Source: CAZKUN01 sp964555935 (GTDB lineage Bacteria > Armatimonadota > Zipacnadia > Zipacnadales > VGFC01). Taken from it: a stretch of 14,054 bases of DNA. Positions 1-7,892 of this stretch are shown here, in pieces. Position numbers and translations under genes: made by a program. The notes below the pieces were generated by a model. It did not search any database. It saw only the letters and a program-made list of their open reading frames with translations, and was not told the DNA's origin. Location of the stretch: contig CAZKUN010000236.1 of assembly GCA_964555935.1 (NCBI GenBank), forward strand, positions 1 through 14,054. Direction: 5' to 3'. Numbering within the stretch: position 1 is the stretch's first letter; every line of letters starts with the position of its first letter.

Positions 1-52
1 GTTTCTTGGCACCTCTACCGAAAACCTCCCTGCTCATATGGGCAATGCGGGC

Positions 53-2026
53 CTACAAGCCGCCGATGCCGGATTCCGGTGGCAGGTAGAGACGCCATAT
101 TAGGTCTGCCACCGTGCGCAAGAACGCTACGAGGAACTCGCCGAAGATCAGCCCGAAGAAGAACGGCCGGGCTTTGCGATACCACTCGAGACCGCCATAG
201 CGCAGTATGAGCGTTTTGGCCAGCCATGTCACGAAGATCGGCAGCCAGAGCCGGAAGAGCCCGAAACTGCCGGACACAAGGTAGCCCACAGGATGGAAGG
301 GCCACCAGAGGAATCGCGTTCGCATCGACGCGAGGAAGAGCGTGAAACAGAAGCCGAATATGTAGGCGAGCGTGGACGGCAGGTCGGGGTCGCGAGGGTT
401 CAGCAGCCATCCTTGGGCTTTCGACCAGGGCGCGTTGCCGAATGCCCATGCGGCTGGACCGCGGAACTTGGCCGACTCAAACCCCGTGTCGTAGACGACG
501 TGGAGCTGCGCCCAGAACGACGCCACCACCGAGAGCGCGGTGGCGGCGATCAGCACGAGACCCAGCTGTCGCTTGGGCATGGGACATCTGTCGGCCAGCC
601 GGAAGCTGTCGACGTAGGTCTGCATCGGGAACTGCCGGTGGGTGCGCGTCAGCCAGAAGTTGAGCGACATGACGGTGAGATCTCGCCTCGACCAAGCCCG
701 CCCGCCGACCACGCGCTGAAGCACATCATCGACGCCGACCTGGTACAGCTCAATCGTCGGCAGCCCCAGCTCGCCCCGCAGCCGGGCGACCGTCAGCACG
801 GTGGCGAGCAGGAAGACGAGGTAGATGACGGCGGTGCCCACGCGCATGCCCATGTAGGTCGAGAACATGATGATGAGCGCGAAGCCGCCGATGAAGCCCC
901 AGAACGCCCAGGTGTAGGGGAGGGGCTCGTCTCGGTCGGACTCGTCGCCCCGGCCGATGGCGTGGCGGAAGACGCTGGCGATGTGTTTGCGGGCGACCCA
1001 GATGACGAAGAACGCGACGCCTATGTATGCGCCGACGCCCTGCTGCTGGACATACGGGAACTTGCCCCATTCGGTGTAGCCCACGGCGCGGGTGGCAACC
1101 ATCTCCGCCCGCGCGAACCAGAAGAAGAACCAGACGGAGAACGTGAGCTGGAGCGGCAGCAGGTATGCGAGACCGTAGGCGAACGGGTACGACGAGATGG
1201 GAATCGCGCCCGCTGACGACCATGGCGCGCCGGAGAAGCTGTAATACTCCACCCCAATCGGGAGGGATGGAATGGATGGCCAGAGCGTGTTCGCCAGTCG
1301 GAGGAGCTGGATGGCCGCGGCGAGTCCGCCACCGATCCACAGGCCGGGCAGCCTGAACATGCTGCCGCGCGGATCGGTCAGCTCAAGCGGCGGCTCGGTG
1401 ATCGGGTAGTTCAGGCGCTCCGCGTCCCACTGCCGGCGCAGGATGGCACTCATGCAGAGCATCGTCCAACTGATTAGCGTGGCGTACCCGCACCAAAACG
1501 CGAGCGGCTTGAGCCAGGGAACGAGGAATTGCTTGCTGTAGAACGAGACGCCGCCGAGGTAGAGCGGGTCGATCGCCGAGGCCGAGGTGACCATGACGTC
1601 CTTCGGCAGGAGCGGGTGGATCACGTCGGCCCAGGCGTTCTCGGGCGTCGCGTTGCGGAAGACGTACGTGAGCGTGGTGAAGAGGATCTGGAGCTGATCG
1701 TGCCCGCCAAGGCAACTCGAGATCACCAGGATGACGTAGATCGTCAGCATCTCCGCGCGCGTGAAACAGGCCTTCGGGGCGAAGCACCTGACGAGCGCGT
1801 TCAGCGCCACCATGATGATCAGGATGGCGGTGCAGTTGAAGAAGAGGGCGCCGGTCGTTGCGTTGTCGGAGTAGCGGACATACTCGATCTGCGTGATCCA
1901 CCAGGCGTTCGCCGGGATCAACAGAAAGCCGAGGATGACCGCCCGGGCCGTGATTCGCTGCGGCCTGGCGACCTCATCCTCGGCGGGGTCGAGTCCGATG
2001 GTCTGGGCCTGTGGATCGGCTGCCAT
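53..2026 (-). CDS. Polytopic membrane protein, DUF6785/DUF6784 type
   Basis: This 657-residue protein consists of many hydrophobic segments separated by short loops, roughly a dozen or more membrane helices. The N-terminal two thirds match my recollection of the DUF6785 family: a short polar N-terminus, then a long first helix around residues 28-48 and paired helices onward. The C-terminal part has the DUF6784-like run of aromatic-rich motifs (WWPFHPVGY, LILRYGGLEWYRKARPFFF, GLIFGEF). Both families are common in Planctomycetota, Armatimonadota and related phyla, and look distantly like oligopeptide-transporter-type carriers. No biochemical function is established to my knowledge. The ATG at 2026 lies 21 bases after the stop of the Tat-exported isomerase-like gene, so the two are probably co-transcribed. 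No strong Shine-Dalgarno precedes it, which fits translational coupling. A role moving a sugar or sugar-derived compound handled by the neighbour is inference only. Confidence 0.85.
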   Translation of the reverse strand: MAADPQAQTIGLDPAEDEVARPQRITARAVILGFLLIPANAWWITQIEYVRYSDNATTGALFFNCTAILIIMVALNALVRCFAPKACFTRAEMLTIYVILVISSCLGGHDQLQILFTTLTYVFRNATPENAWADVIHPLLPKDVMVTSASAIDPLYLGGVSFYSKQFLVPWLKPLAFWCGYATLISWTMLCMSAILRRQWDAERLNYPITEPPLELTDPRGSMFRLPGLWIGGGLAAAIQLLRLANTLWPSIPSLPIGVEYYSFSGAPWSSAGAIPISSYPFAYGLAYLLPLQLTFSVWFFFWFARAEMVATRAVGYTEWGKFPYVQQQGVGAYIGVAFFVIWVARKHIASVFRHAIGRGDESDRDEPLPYTWAFWGFIGGFALIIMFSTYMGMRVGTAVIYLVFLLATVLTVARLRGELGLPTIELYQVGVDDVLQRVVGGRAWSRRDLTVMSLNFWLTRTHRQFPMQTYVDSFRLADRCPMPKRQLGLVLIAATALSVVASFWAQLHVVYDTGFESAKFRGPAAWAFGNAPWSKAQGWLLNPRDPDLPSTLAYIFGFCFTLFLASMRTRFLWWPFHPVGYLVSGSFGLFRLWLPIFVTWLAKTLILRYGGLEWYRKARPFFFGLIFGEFLVAFLRTVADLIWRLYLPPESGIGGL

Positions 2027-2047
2027 TGGCGGAATGCAGGGACGAAG

Positions 2048-2956
2048 CTATACCCCGAAGATCTCCCTCAAGTACTGGCGGCTGAGCTTCAGGTTCTCAA
2101 GCGGAGTGCGGGTGCTGGGCGTGATGGGCTCGATGGCAAGCTCGACGATGAGCGGGCCGTCGTAGCGCGCCTTATCCAGCAGATTTCGGATGATTCCGTA
2201 GTCGATGTCGCCCGCGCAGAAGCACTCAGCCCAGACGGCCTCGAGCGAGTTGCGAAGATGGGTCGAGTTGATGCGGTCGGCGTACTGCTCCGTCAGCGCG
2301 TAGGGATCGCCGCCGCCTCGATACATCCAGTGGAAGTCCGCGCAGAGGCCGACTGTCTTCGGATCGGTGTGATCGAGGTTGTACCGGAACTCGCGCGCGT
2401 TGTGGCTCATCTCCGGGGCATGGGTATGAACCGCAAAGGACATCTCCAGCTCGGCGAGACCCGCGCCGACATCGTTGAGCGCCGAGGCCTGGTTGGCCAA
2501 CTCGGCGTCGGTCTTCTCGCGACCGATGGGGTCCGGGTTGGAAGTGACGCCGGGGCAGCCTATCTCCTTCGCCAACGCCGCCTGAGTGAGAATGGTCTTC
2601 ACGGCACTGGCCGCGTTCTCATCGTGGAACGCGCCCCCCGCATAGAGGCCGGCTATCCCGATACCGGCGGTGCTGAGTTGCCCGGCGAACTTGGCGGTCG
2701 ACTCATCCGTTGCGCAACTGGCCAGGTTGCCATCGATGGATGAGAACTCGGCCTCCGCGACGGTGGAGAAGACCTCTGGTAGCGTCTCTTCAAGTGACTT
2801 GCCCTCGGCGGCTGCGAGCTGGCTGAACCAATAGAGTTGCACGCCATCGCGTGGCATAGGTTTGTCTCCCGGTTGTCCGGACGCAGAATGCGCGAGCCCC
2901 GCCGCGGCAGCGGACGAGATCGCAATGAACTGGCGTCGGGTGATATCGGATCGCAC
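2048..2956 (-). CDS. Tat-exported sugar phosphate isomerase/epimerase-like TIM-barrel protein
   Basis: This 302-residue protein begins with a twin-arginine signal (TRRQFIAISSAAAAGLAHSASG, split as RR at residues 7-8, then a hydrophobic Ala-rich stretch to about residue 27), so it is probably exported folded. The rest resembles the xylose-isomerase-like / AP-endonuclease-2 TIM barrel family. Likely metal or active-site residues are the HTHAPE segment (177-182), D207 and H209 in CADFHW, H233 in STHLRN, and E272 in LIVELA. Proteins of this family interconvert or cleave sugars and inositol derivatives, but the substrate cannot be read from the sequence. The GTG start at 2956 is supported by a GGAGG nine bases upstream. 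It is the first gene of a two-gene minus-strand unit with the DUF6785-like membrane protein, and is divergent from the VCBS repeat gene 98 bases away. Confidence 0.85.
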   Translation of the reverse strand: MRSDITRRQFIAISSAAAAGLAHSASGQPGDKPMPRDGVQLYWFSQLAAAEGKSLEETLPEVFSTVAEAEFSSIDGNLASCATDESTAKFAGQLSTAGIGIAGLYAGGAFHDENAASAVKTILTQAALAKEIGCPGVTSNPDPIGREKTDAELANQASALNDVGAGLAELEMSFAVHTHAPEMSHNAREFRYNLDHTDPKTVGLCADFHWMYRGGGDPYALTEQYADRINSTHLRNSLEAVWAECFCAGDIDYGIIRNLLDKARYDGPLIVELAIEPITPSTRTPLENLKLSRQYLREIFGV

Positions 2957-3054
2957 GGTAAAGCGCCTCCGAGTAGGATGGTCGAACGCTGAAGTTCGCT
3001 ACGAGGAGGGGGAGATCCTGTATCGGGCCGAATAGGACGCATGGAGGCGATGCG

Positions 3055-4230
3055 ATGAATGGGATTCTGCTGGCGGGATTGATGGCGAGCATGGCGGTCG
3101 CTGATCCGTGGGCGCGACACGCGATTGATGATTCATCGCGTGGCGCGGATGGCGTTCGCCTCGCGGATGCGAATGGCGACGGGTTCCTCGACATCGTCAC
3201 GGGTTGGGAAGAGGGCGGCGTCGTTCGGGTCTGTCTCAGCCCTGGGCCGGACCACGCGAAGAACCGGTGGCCGGCAGTGACGGTGGGGACAGTCGGCAAC
3301 GTGGAGGATGCGGTCTTCGTGGACCTGGATGGCGACGGCGCGCTCGACGTGGTGAGTTCGTGCGAGGGCAGCGTGAGAGCGATGTATGTGCATTGGGCGC
3401 CGAGCGATTCGGCGCGAATCCTCGAGTCATCAGCGTGGGAGACCGAGCTATTGCCCGCGTCGAGCACTGACGTGATGTGGATGTTCTGTCTGCCGATGGA
3501 TGTCGATGGCAAGCACGGGATCGATCTCGTCGCCGGAGGCAAGGGCGCTGGGGCCGAGGTTGGGTGGTTCGAGGCGCCGGAGGATCCGCGCGATCTGGCG
3601 GCGTGGCGCTGGCACCCGCTGCAAGAGGCCGGCTGGATCATGTCGCTTATCGCGGCCGACATGGACGGTGACGGCGACGATGATGTGCTCGTGACCGACA
3701 GGAAGGGCGCCGGGCGAGGGGTTCTCTGGCTGGAGCACGTCAACACGGCAGGTGATTGGCCGATCCATCGCATCGGCTGCGAGGGTCAGGAAGTGATGTT
3801 CGCGGCGCTCGGGGATCTGGACGGGGACGGGCTGGACGACGTGCTGACCTTGGTGAAGCCGAACATCATCGTGTGGCTGAGGCGGACCGGCGATGGCTGG
3901 GAGCGCCACGACATCCCGATGCCCGAATCGGCCGGTCGCGCGAAAGCCGTGAACGTCGCCGACATCGACCTTGACGGGAAGATGGACCTCGTCTTCACGT
4001 GCGAGAGCGCCGACGCGCCGAAGTCCGGCTGCATGTGGATGAGCTGCGATGGCACGCCGTCAGAAGGCAAGTGGACCGCCCACGATGTGAGCGGCCCGGA
4101 GGGCATCAAGTACGATCTCATCGAGCCCATCGACATGGATGCCGACGGCGACCTCGACCTGCTCACGTGCGAGGAGCGCGAGAATCTGGGCGTGTTCTGG
4201 TACGAGAATCCAACAGCGACAGTAAACTAG
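3055..4230 (+). CDS. Secreted VCBS/FG-GAP repeat protein
   Basis: This 391-residue protein has a short hydrophobic N-terminus that looks like a signal peptide ending near Ala-16 (MAVA/D), although it lacks basic residues. About seven Asp-rich Ca-binding-type repeats follow: DANGDGFLDI, DLDGDGALDV, DVDGKHGIDL, DMDGDGDDDV, DLDGDGLDDV, DIDLDGKMDL and DMDADGDLDL. They are spaced roughly 50-65 residues apart, as expected for one beta-propeller of FG-GAP/VCBS blades. Such proteins are secreted or surface-attached and usually mediate adhesion or glycan or protein binding. No enzyme motif is visible. The ATG at 3055 has GGAGG seven bases upstream. The family often ends in a WYENP-like blade, and here that motif is followed by only five residues (TATVN), the last of which and the stop codon come from a palindromic repeat (4222-4248). 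The original C-terminus may therefore have been altered by the repeat. Confidence 0.85.
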   Translation: MNGILLAGLMASMAVADPWARHAIDDSSRGADGVRLADANGDGFLDIVTGWEEGGVVRVCLSPGPDHAKNRWPAVTVGTVGNVEDAVFVDLDGDGALDVVSSCEGSVRAMYVHWAPSDSARILESSAWETELLPASSTDVMWMFCLPMDVDGKHGIDLVAGGKGAGAEVGWFEAPEDPRDLAAWRWHPLQEAGWIMSLIAADMDGDGDDDVLVTDRKGAGRGVLWLEHVNTAGDWPIHRIGCEGQEVMFAALGDLDGDGLDDVLTLVKPNIIVWLRRTGDGWERHDIPMPESAGRAKAVNVADIDLDGKMDLVFTCESADAPKSGCMWMSCDGTPSEGKWTAHDVSGPEGIKYDLIEPIDMDADGDLDLLTCEERENLGVFWYENPTATVN

Positions 4231-4248
4231 GAACTGTCCCTAGTTTAC
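4222..4248. repeat. Perfect 10-bp palindrome overlapping the VCBS stop codon
   Basis: GTAAACTAGG (4222-4231) pairs perfectly with CCTAGTTTAC (4239-4248) across a 7-base loop. The TAG stop of the VCBS gene lies inside the left arm. A second, mutually exclusive pairing exists: GACAGT (4218-4223) with ACTGTC (4233-4238). It could work as a 3' end hairpin, but no T-run follows. The sequence style (AACTAGG...CTGTCCCTAGTTT) resembles REP-type elements mobilised by RAYT transposases in other genomes. That resemblance is from memory and unverified. Confidence 0.6.
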
Positions 4249-4289
4249 GGGGTCTGAGTTTCCACGATTTCGTCAGCCGTTGCGTCGTA

Positions 4290-4311
4290 GGACAGGCGTC
4301 CTCGCCTGTCC
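4290..4311. repeat. 9-bp GC-rich hairpin repeat
   Basis: GGACAGGCG and CGCCTGTCC form a perfect 9-bp stem with a TCCT loop, between the VCBS gene and the BlaI promoter. There is no T-run on the plus strand. Hairpins with this wording recur in intergenic regions of other high-GC bacterial genomes as I remember them, so it is probably a dispersed repeat that may also protect or end the upstream transcript. Confidence 0.55.
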
Positions 4312-4366
4312 CATCCGCTATCTACGAACGTCAATGATCCAATGCGTGATTCGGTTGACTGTCGCC

Positions 4367-4412
4367 TTGACACGCACTTCTGCCCTGCGGTATAGTATCT
4401 ACAAGTGTAAAT
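4367..4412 (+). promoter_or_regulatory. Sigma70-type promoter with BlaI-type operator
   Basis: TTGACA (4367-4372) and TATAGT (4391-4396) are separated by 18 bases. Directly after the -10 box lies a 16-bp near-perfect palindrome (4397-4412), ATCTACAAGTGTAAAT, whose core is TACA-AG-TGTA with one mismatched pair. BlaI/MecI repressors are known to bind dyads with TACA/TGTA half-sites. A repressor bound here would cover the expected transcription start and block the operon, which starts 15 bases further on at the BlaI ATG. Assignment as the BlaI operator is inferred from position and motif. Confidence 0.75.
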
Positions 4413-4427
4413 ATAGGAGCAGTGCCC

Positions 4428-4823
4428 ATGCCACGACGACCAGCCATCAGCGCGCTTGAGCTTGACGTATTGCGTTTCATCACCGACCACGATTCGGCCA
4501 GCGTCGGCGAGGCGGCCAAGCACTTCGCCGTGACGCGAGGCCACGCGCGGAGCACTGTCGTCACGGTGATGGATCGGCTTCGGAAGAAGGGTCACCTGAC
4601 GCGCAAGAAGGTCGACGGCGTGTATCGCTACTCCGCGCGCGTGGGCAAGGGCGAGCTGCTCCACGCCCTCGTGCATGACTTCGTCCAGGGCGCGCTGGGC
4701 GGATCGGTGTCGCCCTTCGTCGCGTACCTGTCCCAGCGCAGTGAGATGGCCGATGCGGATGTCGAAGAGCTGGAGCGGTTTCTGGCGGAGTTGCGCCGCC
4801 AGAGGGAGGGTGAGGAGCAATGA
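4428..4823 (+). CDS. blaI: BlaI/MecI-family winged-helix transcriptional repressor
   Basis: This 131-residue protein is the usual length for BlaI/MecI/CopY-type repressors. Residues 1-70 form the winged-helix DNA-binding domain, with a likely recognition helix at 41-55 (RSTVVTVMDRLRKKG) and the wing at KKVDGVYRYSA. The C-terminal part contains the family pattern GG at 91-92, then a dimerisation helix (DVEELERFLAEL). The ATG at 4428 is preferred over the GTG at 4422 because GGAG (4416-4419) is eight bases from the ATG but only two from the GTG. It overlaps the M56 gene by four bases (ATGA). In staphylococcal BlaI the partner protease pathway leads to cleavage at an Asn-Phe bond; aligned from memory, that bond falls at Y100-L101 here, so the classic cleavage site is not kept. 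The gene is likely autoregulated through the dyad at 4397-4412. The true inducer is unknown. Confidence 0.9.
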   Translation: MPRRPAISALELDVLRFITDHDSASVGEAAKHFAVTRGHARSTVVTVMDRLRKKGHLTRKKVDGVYRYSARVGKGELLHALVHDFVQGALGGSVSPFVAYLSQRSEMADADVEELERFLAELRRQREGEEQ

Positions 4824-7777
4824 TCGAGTGGCTGACGAGCACTGATGGTCTTGCGGACGGATGGGGCGCGGCGCTCTGGCGGGCGAGTTGGCAAGGGGCG
4901 ATCGCCATCGGCCTGGTGTGGTTGGTCTGTCGCGCGTTCAGTCGCATCCCCGCGCGCGTGAAGTGTTGGCTCTGGCGACTCGCATATCTGAAACTCTTGC
5001 TGCTGCTGGTTTGGGCGTCCCCGGTTCGCCTGCCCGTGCTGCCCGCCGCAGTGGAGGCCTCGACGCCTCTCTTCTCGACGGAGACGCTCACGCTACTGGC
5101 CGGGGTCGGCGTTCCGCCGGCATCGACCGCATCAGCCGACCCACCCACCGCGCCGGCGATTACGCCCTCGCCGGCCGCTCTCGAGCCCGCGCCTACACGG
5201 TTCCCGTGGCTCCCATGCCTCATGCTCGCTTGGGCGATCGGCGTCGGCTGGCGCGTTGCCGGCGCCGGACGCGAGTGGTGGCGGGTCCGCAGCGTGCGCT
5301 TGGGGTCCAAGCAAGTTGAGACCGGACCCGTGACGGCGATCCTCACTTCGCTCAGCGAGACACTGCGGGTAGCTCGCTCGCCCGAGCTGGCCCAAAGCGA
5401 CGCCGTCGAGACGCCGCTCCTCACGGGCATCCTTCGGCCGACGATCATCCTGCCGCCGGACCTGATACGCGACTCCTCCGAGGAGCAGATCCGGTTGATG
5501 CTCGCCCACGAGTTGGTCCACCTCAGGCGCCGCGACTTGCTCTGGGGTTGGCTGCCGCTGGTGGTCGATGCGATTCTCTTCTTCCACCCGCTGCTGTGGC
5601 TCGCGAACTGGGAGTCTCGCCTGACCCAGGAACTCGCTTGCGACGAGACATGCGTCCTCGCCATCGAGGCCGAGCCCTCGAGCTACGGGCAGGTCCTCCT
5701 CCGCGCCGCCGGCGTCAATGGCTCCGGCCCGCGCAAGTCTCCGGCCGCCGTCTGCATCAGCGAATCCCGGCAAACAGTCAAAGCTCGCGTCCGCGCCGTC
5801 GAGCACATCGCTCCCATGTCCCGCAAGCGCCTCGCCATTGCCGTGACGGCCGTGCTGCTCTTGGCGACAGTCGGGACCGTGCCATGGAAGCTCACGCGGG
5901 CCGTCGCCGATGCCGAAGAGACGCCCCCGGCGTGGGTCTCGCCGGACGTCACGAGCGATCCCGTCGAGATTATGTTCTCGATCCTCGACCCCAACGGCCA
6001 GCCGCTCGCGGATAGAGACCTCAAGGTCGGCGTCTACGGTCACGACGAGTTGTTACTGGAGACAGACACGTACACAATTCATCGGGGCCTCTCGGTGGCC
6101 CCCGCCGAGAAGACTGACGCGGCCGGGCGCGTCACCATCCGAGAATTCGCCGGGAAGATCACACCCATCTGCATGGTGCATAAACTCGGATATGGGATCG
6201 GCCCGCGGTTCGACCTGGAGCCTGGGGACAGGATCCAGGTCACCATCAAACTTCAGCCCTTCGCCAGTGTCCACGGGACGCTCGTCGACGCCGAGACGGG
6301 CGAGGTGATCCACGGCGCGAACATCGGCTGGAACGCCGCTGAGGAGAGCTTCCTCGGCACGCCGGATGCGCCCGTCGTGACGAATACGCGCGGCGCCTTC
6401 CTCGTCGCCGACCTCGTCCCGGGCAACTATGAGATCTACGCTCGCGCTGATGGCTACGCCCGCGTTGGCACTCACCTCTTCGCCCCACCGGGAGCGCAGC
6501 AGGAGATCACCTTCCGCGCGGAGAGGGAGGACCCCGCCCGTCTGCCCGCCACGGGGGACGTCGACACGGCCGGGCCCGAGAGTCGGCCGCCCGTGGCGGG
6601 GTCCGGCGACATCGCCTCGGGGCTGACAGCAATCGTGGGGACGGTCGTCGACTCAGGGGGCAGGCCTGTCGCCAATGGGCTTGTCCACGCATTTGTCGCC
6701 CCTCTGGCCCCGGGCGCCGAACGCGAGGATGGATTCTCGGATGCGCCGATGTACGTACGTGAAGGCGCTACCAGTCACTCCACGGGTCTCTACCAGACGA
6801 GGGTCACGCCTTGGCAGCCCGCACCGGTGCGAACCGGCGAGCTTGGCGAGTTTTCGGTCCCGCGGCCGGACGCCGAGGGGGAGCTGTGGTTGATCGCTTC
6901 TGACGCTGAGGGCTCCGAGTGTCGCGCTCTCGCGACGAGCCCGGACTCCGATGACATCGTGGTTAGCCTCAGCGCTCGCGCGGCGTGCGGAGTACGTGGG
7001 CGCTTCAGGTACTCCGACGGGCAACCGGTGGAAGAAGCGTCCATACGGATCAACCGCACGATGCGCCACGGACGGGCCATCGTGCCGTGGCAATTGGCCG
7101 CCTATTGGATCGGGACCGGTGAACATCCACAGGTCGTCGGAGACCGAGAGGGCCGATTCGAGCTAACAGGCCTGATCCCTGGCGGGCGCTACGAGATTGT
7201 CGCCGATGGACCGCGCCTGGTCTACGACATACGGGGCGCTGAGTTCACAGCAGCCTCGGACACCATCACCGACCTCGGGACCATCACGTCCGACGAGCCA
7301 TCGCCCGACCTGGCGGCCCATCCGCAGTGGGTTGACGCTGAAGCAGCGGACGATGCCGATCCCGTGTCGACATGGGACGGATGGACGCACGCACCACTGG
7401 TGGAGATGCCTCCCGCCTCGCCCCCGTTCGGGATGCGGAAGCACCCCGTCACTGGGCGATACAAAAGACACACAGGCATCGATCTGCCGTGCGTCTCGGG
7501 AACGCCAATCCGCGCTGTGGCGGACGGGGACGTCGTCCATGCAGGATGGTACGGCGCTTTCGGTCTGGCCGTGGTTCTCGACCACGGCGACGGCTGGGAG
7601 ACCTTGTATGGTCACTGCAGCCGCGTCGCGGTCAGCGAGGGACAGCGCTTCGCGGCGAAGGTGACGATCGCCCGCTCGGGCAGCACTGGTTACGCGATCG
7701 AGCCACACCTGCACTTTGAGGTCCGCAAGGACGGGAAACCTGTGGATCCTGCTGCCTCTGGGTTCCTCGACCCCTAA
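4820..7777 (+). CDS. BlaR1-type M56 peptidase fused to beta-sandwich domains and an M23 endopeptidase
   Basis: This 985-residue protein is far longer than classical BlaR1 (about 600). Residues 1-360 are the M56 membrane protease: hydrophobic segments near 18-40, 51-73, 129-149, 240-265 and 339-358, zinc motif HELVH (230-234) and a third ligand in ELACDE (E271), 41 residues after the first His as in BlaR1. From about 375 to 830 come several carboxypeptidase-regulatory-like beta-sandwich segments, for example around LVDAETGEVIHGANI, VVDSGGRPVANGLVHAF and FRYSDGQPVEEASIRI. These are presumably outside the membrane. The C-terminus (about 860-985) is an M23/LytM peptidase with all expected zinc and catalytic residues: HTGID (H884, D888), YGH (H932) and HLH (H963, H965). 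No penicillin-binding SxxK transpeptidase sensor is visible. It is translationally coupled to BlaI by ATGA. A role in sensing and cutting peptidoglycan, with BlaI inactivation inside, is inference. Confidence 0.9.
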   Translation: MIEWLTSTDGLADGWGAALWRASWQGAIAIGLVWLVCRAFSRIPARVKCWLWRLAYLKLLLLLVWASPVRLPVLPAAVEASTPLFSTETLTLLAGVGVPPASTASADPPTAPAITPSPAALEPAPTRFPWLPCLMLAWAIGVGWRVAGAGREWWRVRSVRLGSKQVETGPVTAILTSLSETLRVARSPELAQSDAVETPLLTGILRPTIILPPDLIRDSSEEQIRLMLAHELVHLRRRDLLWGWLPLVVDAILFFHPLLWLANWESRLTQELACDETCVLAIEAEPSSYGQVLLRAAGVNGSGPRKSPAAVCISESRQTVKARVRAVEHIAPMSRKRLAIAVTAVLLLATVGTVPWKLTRAVADAEETPPAWVSPDVTSDPVEIMFSILDPNGQPLADRDLKVGVYGHDELLLETDTYTIHRGLSVAPAEKTDAAGRVTIREFAGKITPICMVHKLGYGIGPRFDLEPGDRIQVTIKLQPFASVHGTLVDAETGEVIHGANIGWNAAEESFLGTPDAPVVTNTRGAFLVADLVPGNYEIYARADGYARVGTHLFAPPGAQQEITFRAEREDPARLPATGDVDTAGPESRPPVAGSGDIASGLTAIVGTVVDSGGRPVANGLVHAFVAPLAPGAEREDGFSDAPMYVREGATSHSTGLYQTRVTPWQPAPVRTGELGEFSVPRPDAEGELWLIASDAEGSECRALATSPDSDDIVVSLSARAACGVRGRFRYSDGQPVEEASIRINRTMRHGRAIVPWQLAAYWIGTGEHPQVVGDREGRFELTGLIPGGRYEIVADGPRLVYDIRGAEFTAASDTITDLGTITSDEPSPDLAAHPQWVDAEAADDADPVSTWDGWTHAPLVEMPPASPPFGMRKHPVTGRYKRHTGIDLPCVSGTPIRAVADGDVVHAGWYGAFGLAVVLDHGDGWETLYGHCSRVAVSEGQRFAAKVTIARSGSTGYAIEPHLHFEVRKDGKPVDPAASGFLDP

Positions 7778-7839
7778 TGTGAGTTTGCACGGTAGGTGTC
7801 AGTGGCCCGATCCGTCGGGATCTACCGTGCGAATCCACA
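7778..7839 (+). repeat. 62-bp palindromic repeat element, copy 1
   Basis: The element begins on the base after the M56 stop codon. Outer arms 7778-7795 and 7822-7839 pair at 15 of 18 positions. An inner hairpin, CCCGA (7806-7810) with TCGGG (7815-7819), sits in the loop. The first 18 bases are the exact reverse complement of 11492-11509, and the other arm matches 11447-11464 closely, so it is one member of a repeat family with copy 2. No T-run follows. It may act as a transcript 3' end structure. Confidence 0.75.
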
Positions 7840-7892
7840 GGACGGAGTGGAGGGGACAGTCGCGAGTTCAGTGGAACGCGGGATGAAGAACA

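Noticed and set aside
1529..2743. A 404-residue plus-strand open frame, and a 307-residue one at 293-1216
   Set aside because: They lie antisense to two well-supported genes, have highly charged Arg/Glu/Asp-rich composition typical of shadow frames in GC-rich DNA, and show no family motif.
2983..2998. Small inverted repeat CGAAC-N6-GTTCG between the isomerase and VCBS genes
   Set aside because: Five-base arms are expected by chance in a 98-base GC-rich gap; not enough to call an operator.
2790..3773. A 327-residue minus-strand open frame across the divergent control region
   Set aside because: It overlaps the VCBS gene antisense and the start of the isomerase-like gene in another frame, and has Ser/Arg/Pro-rich shadow composition.
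4422..4427. GTG at 4422 as the start of the BlaI-type gene
   Set aside because: It lies only two bases after GGAG; the ATG at 4428 has normal spacing and matches the family's N-terminus.
4561..5664. A 367-residue minus-strand open frame, and another of 303 residues at 5132-6043
   Set aside because: Both run antisense to the BlaI and M56 genes; their Ser/Arg/Pro- or Arg/Asp-rich composition mirrors the real codons and no motif is visible.
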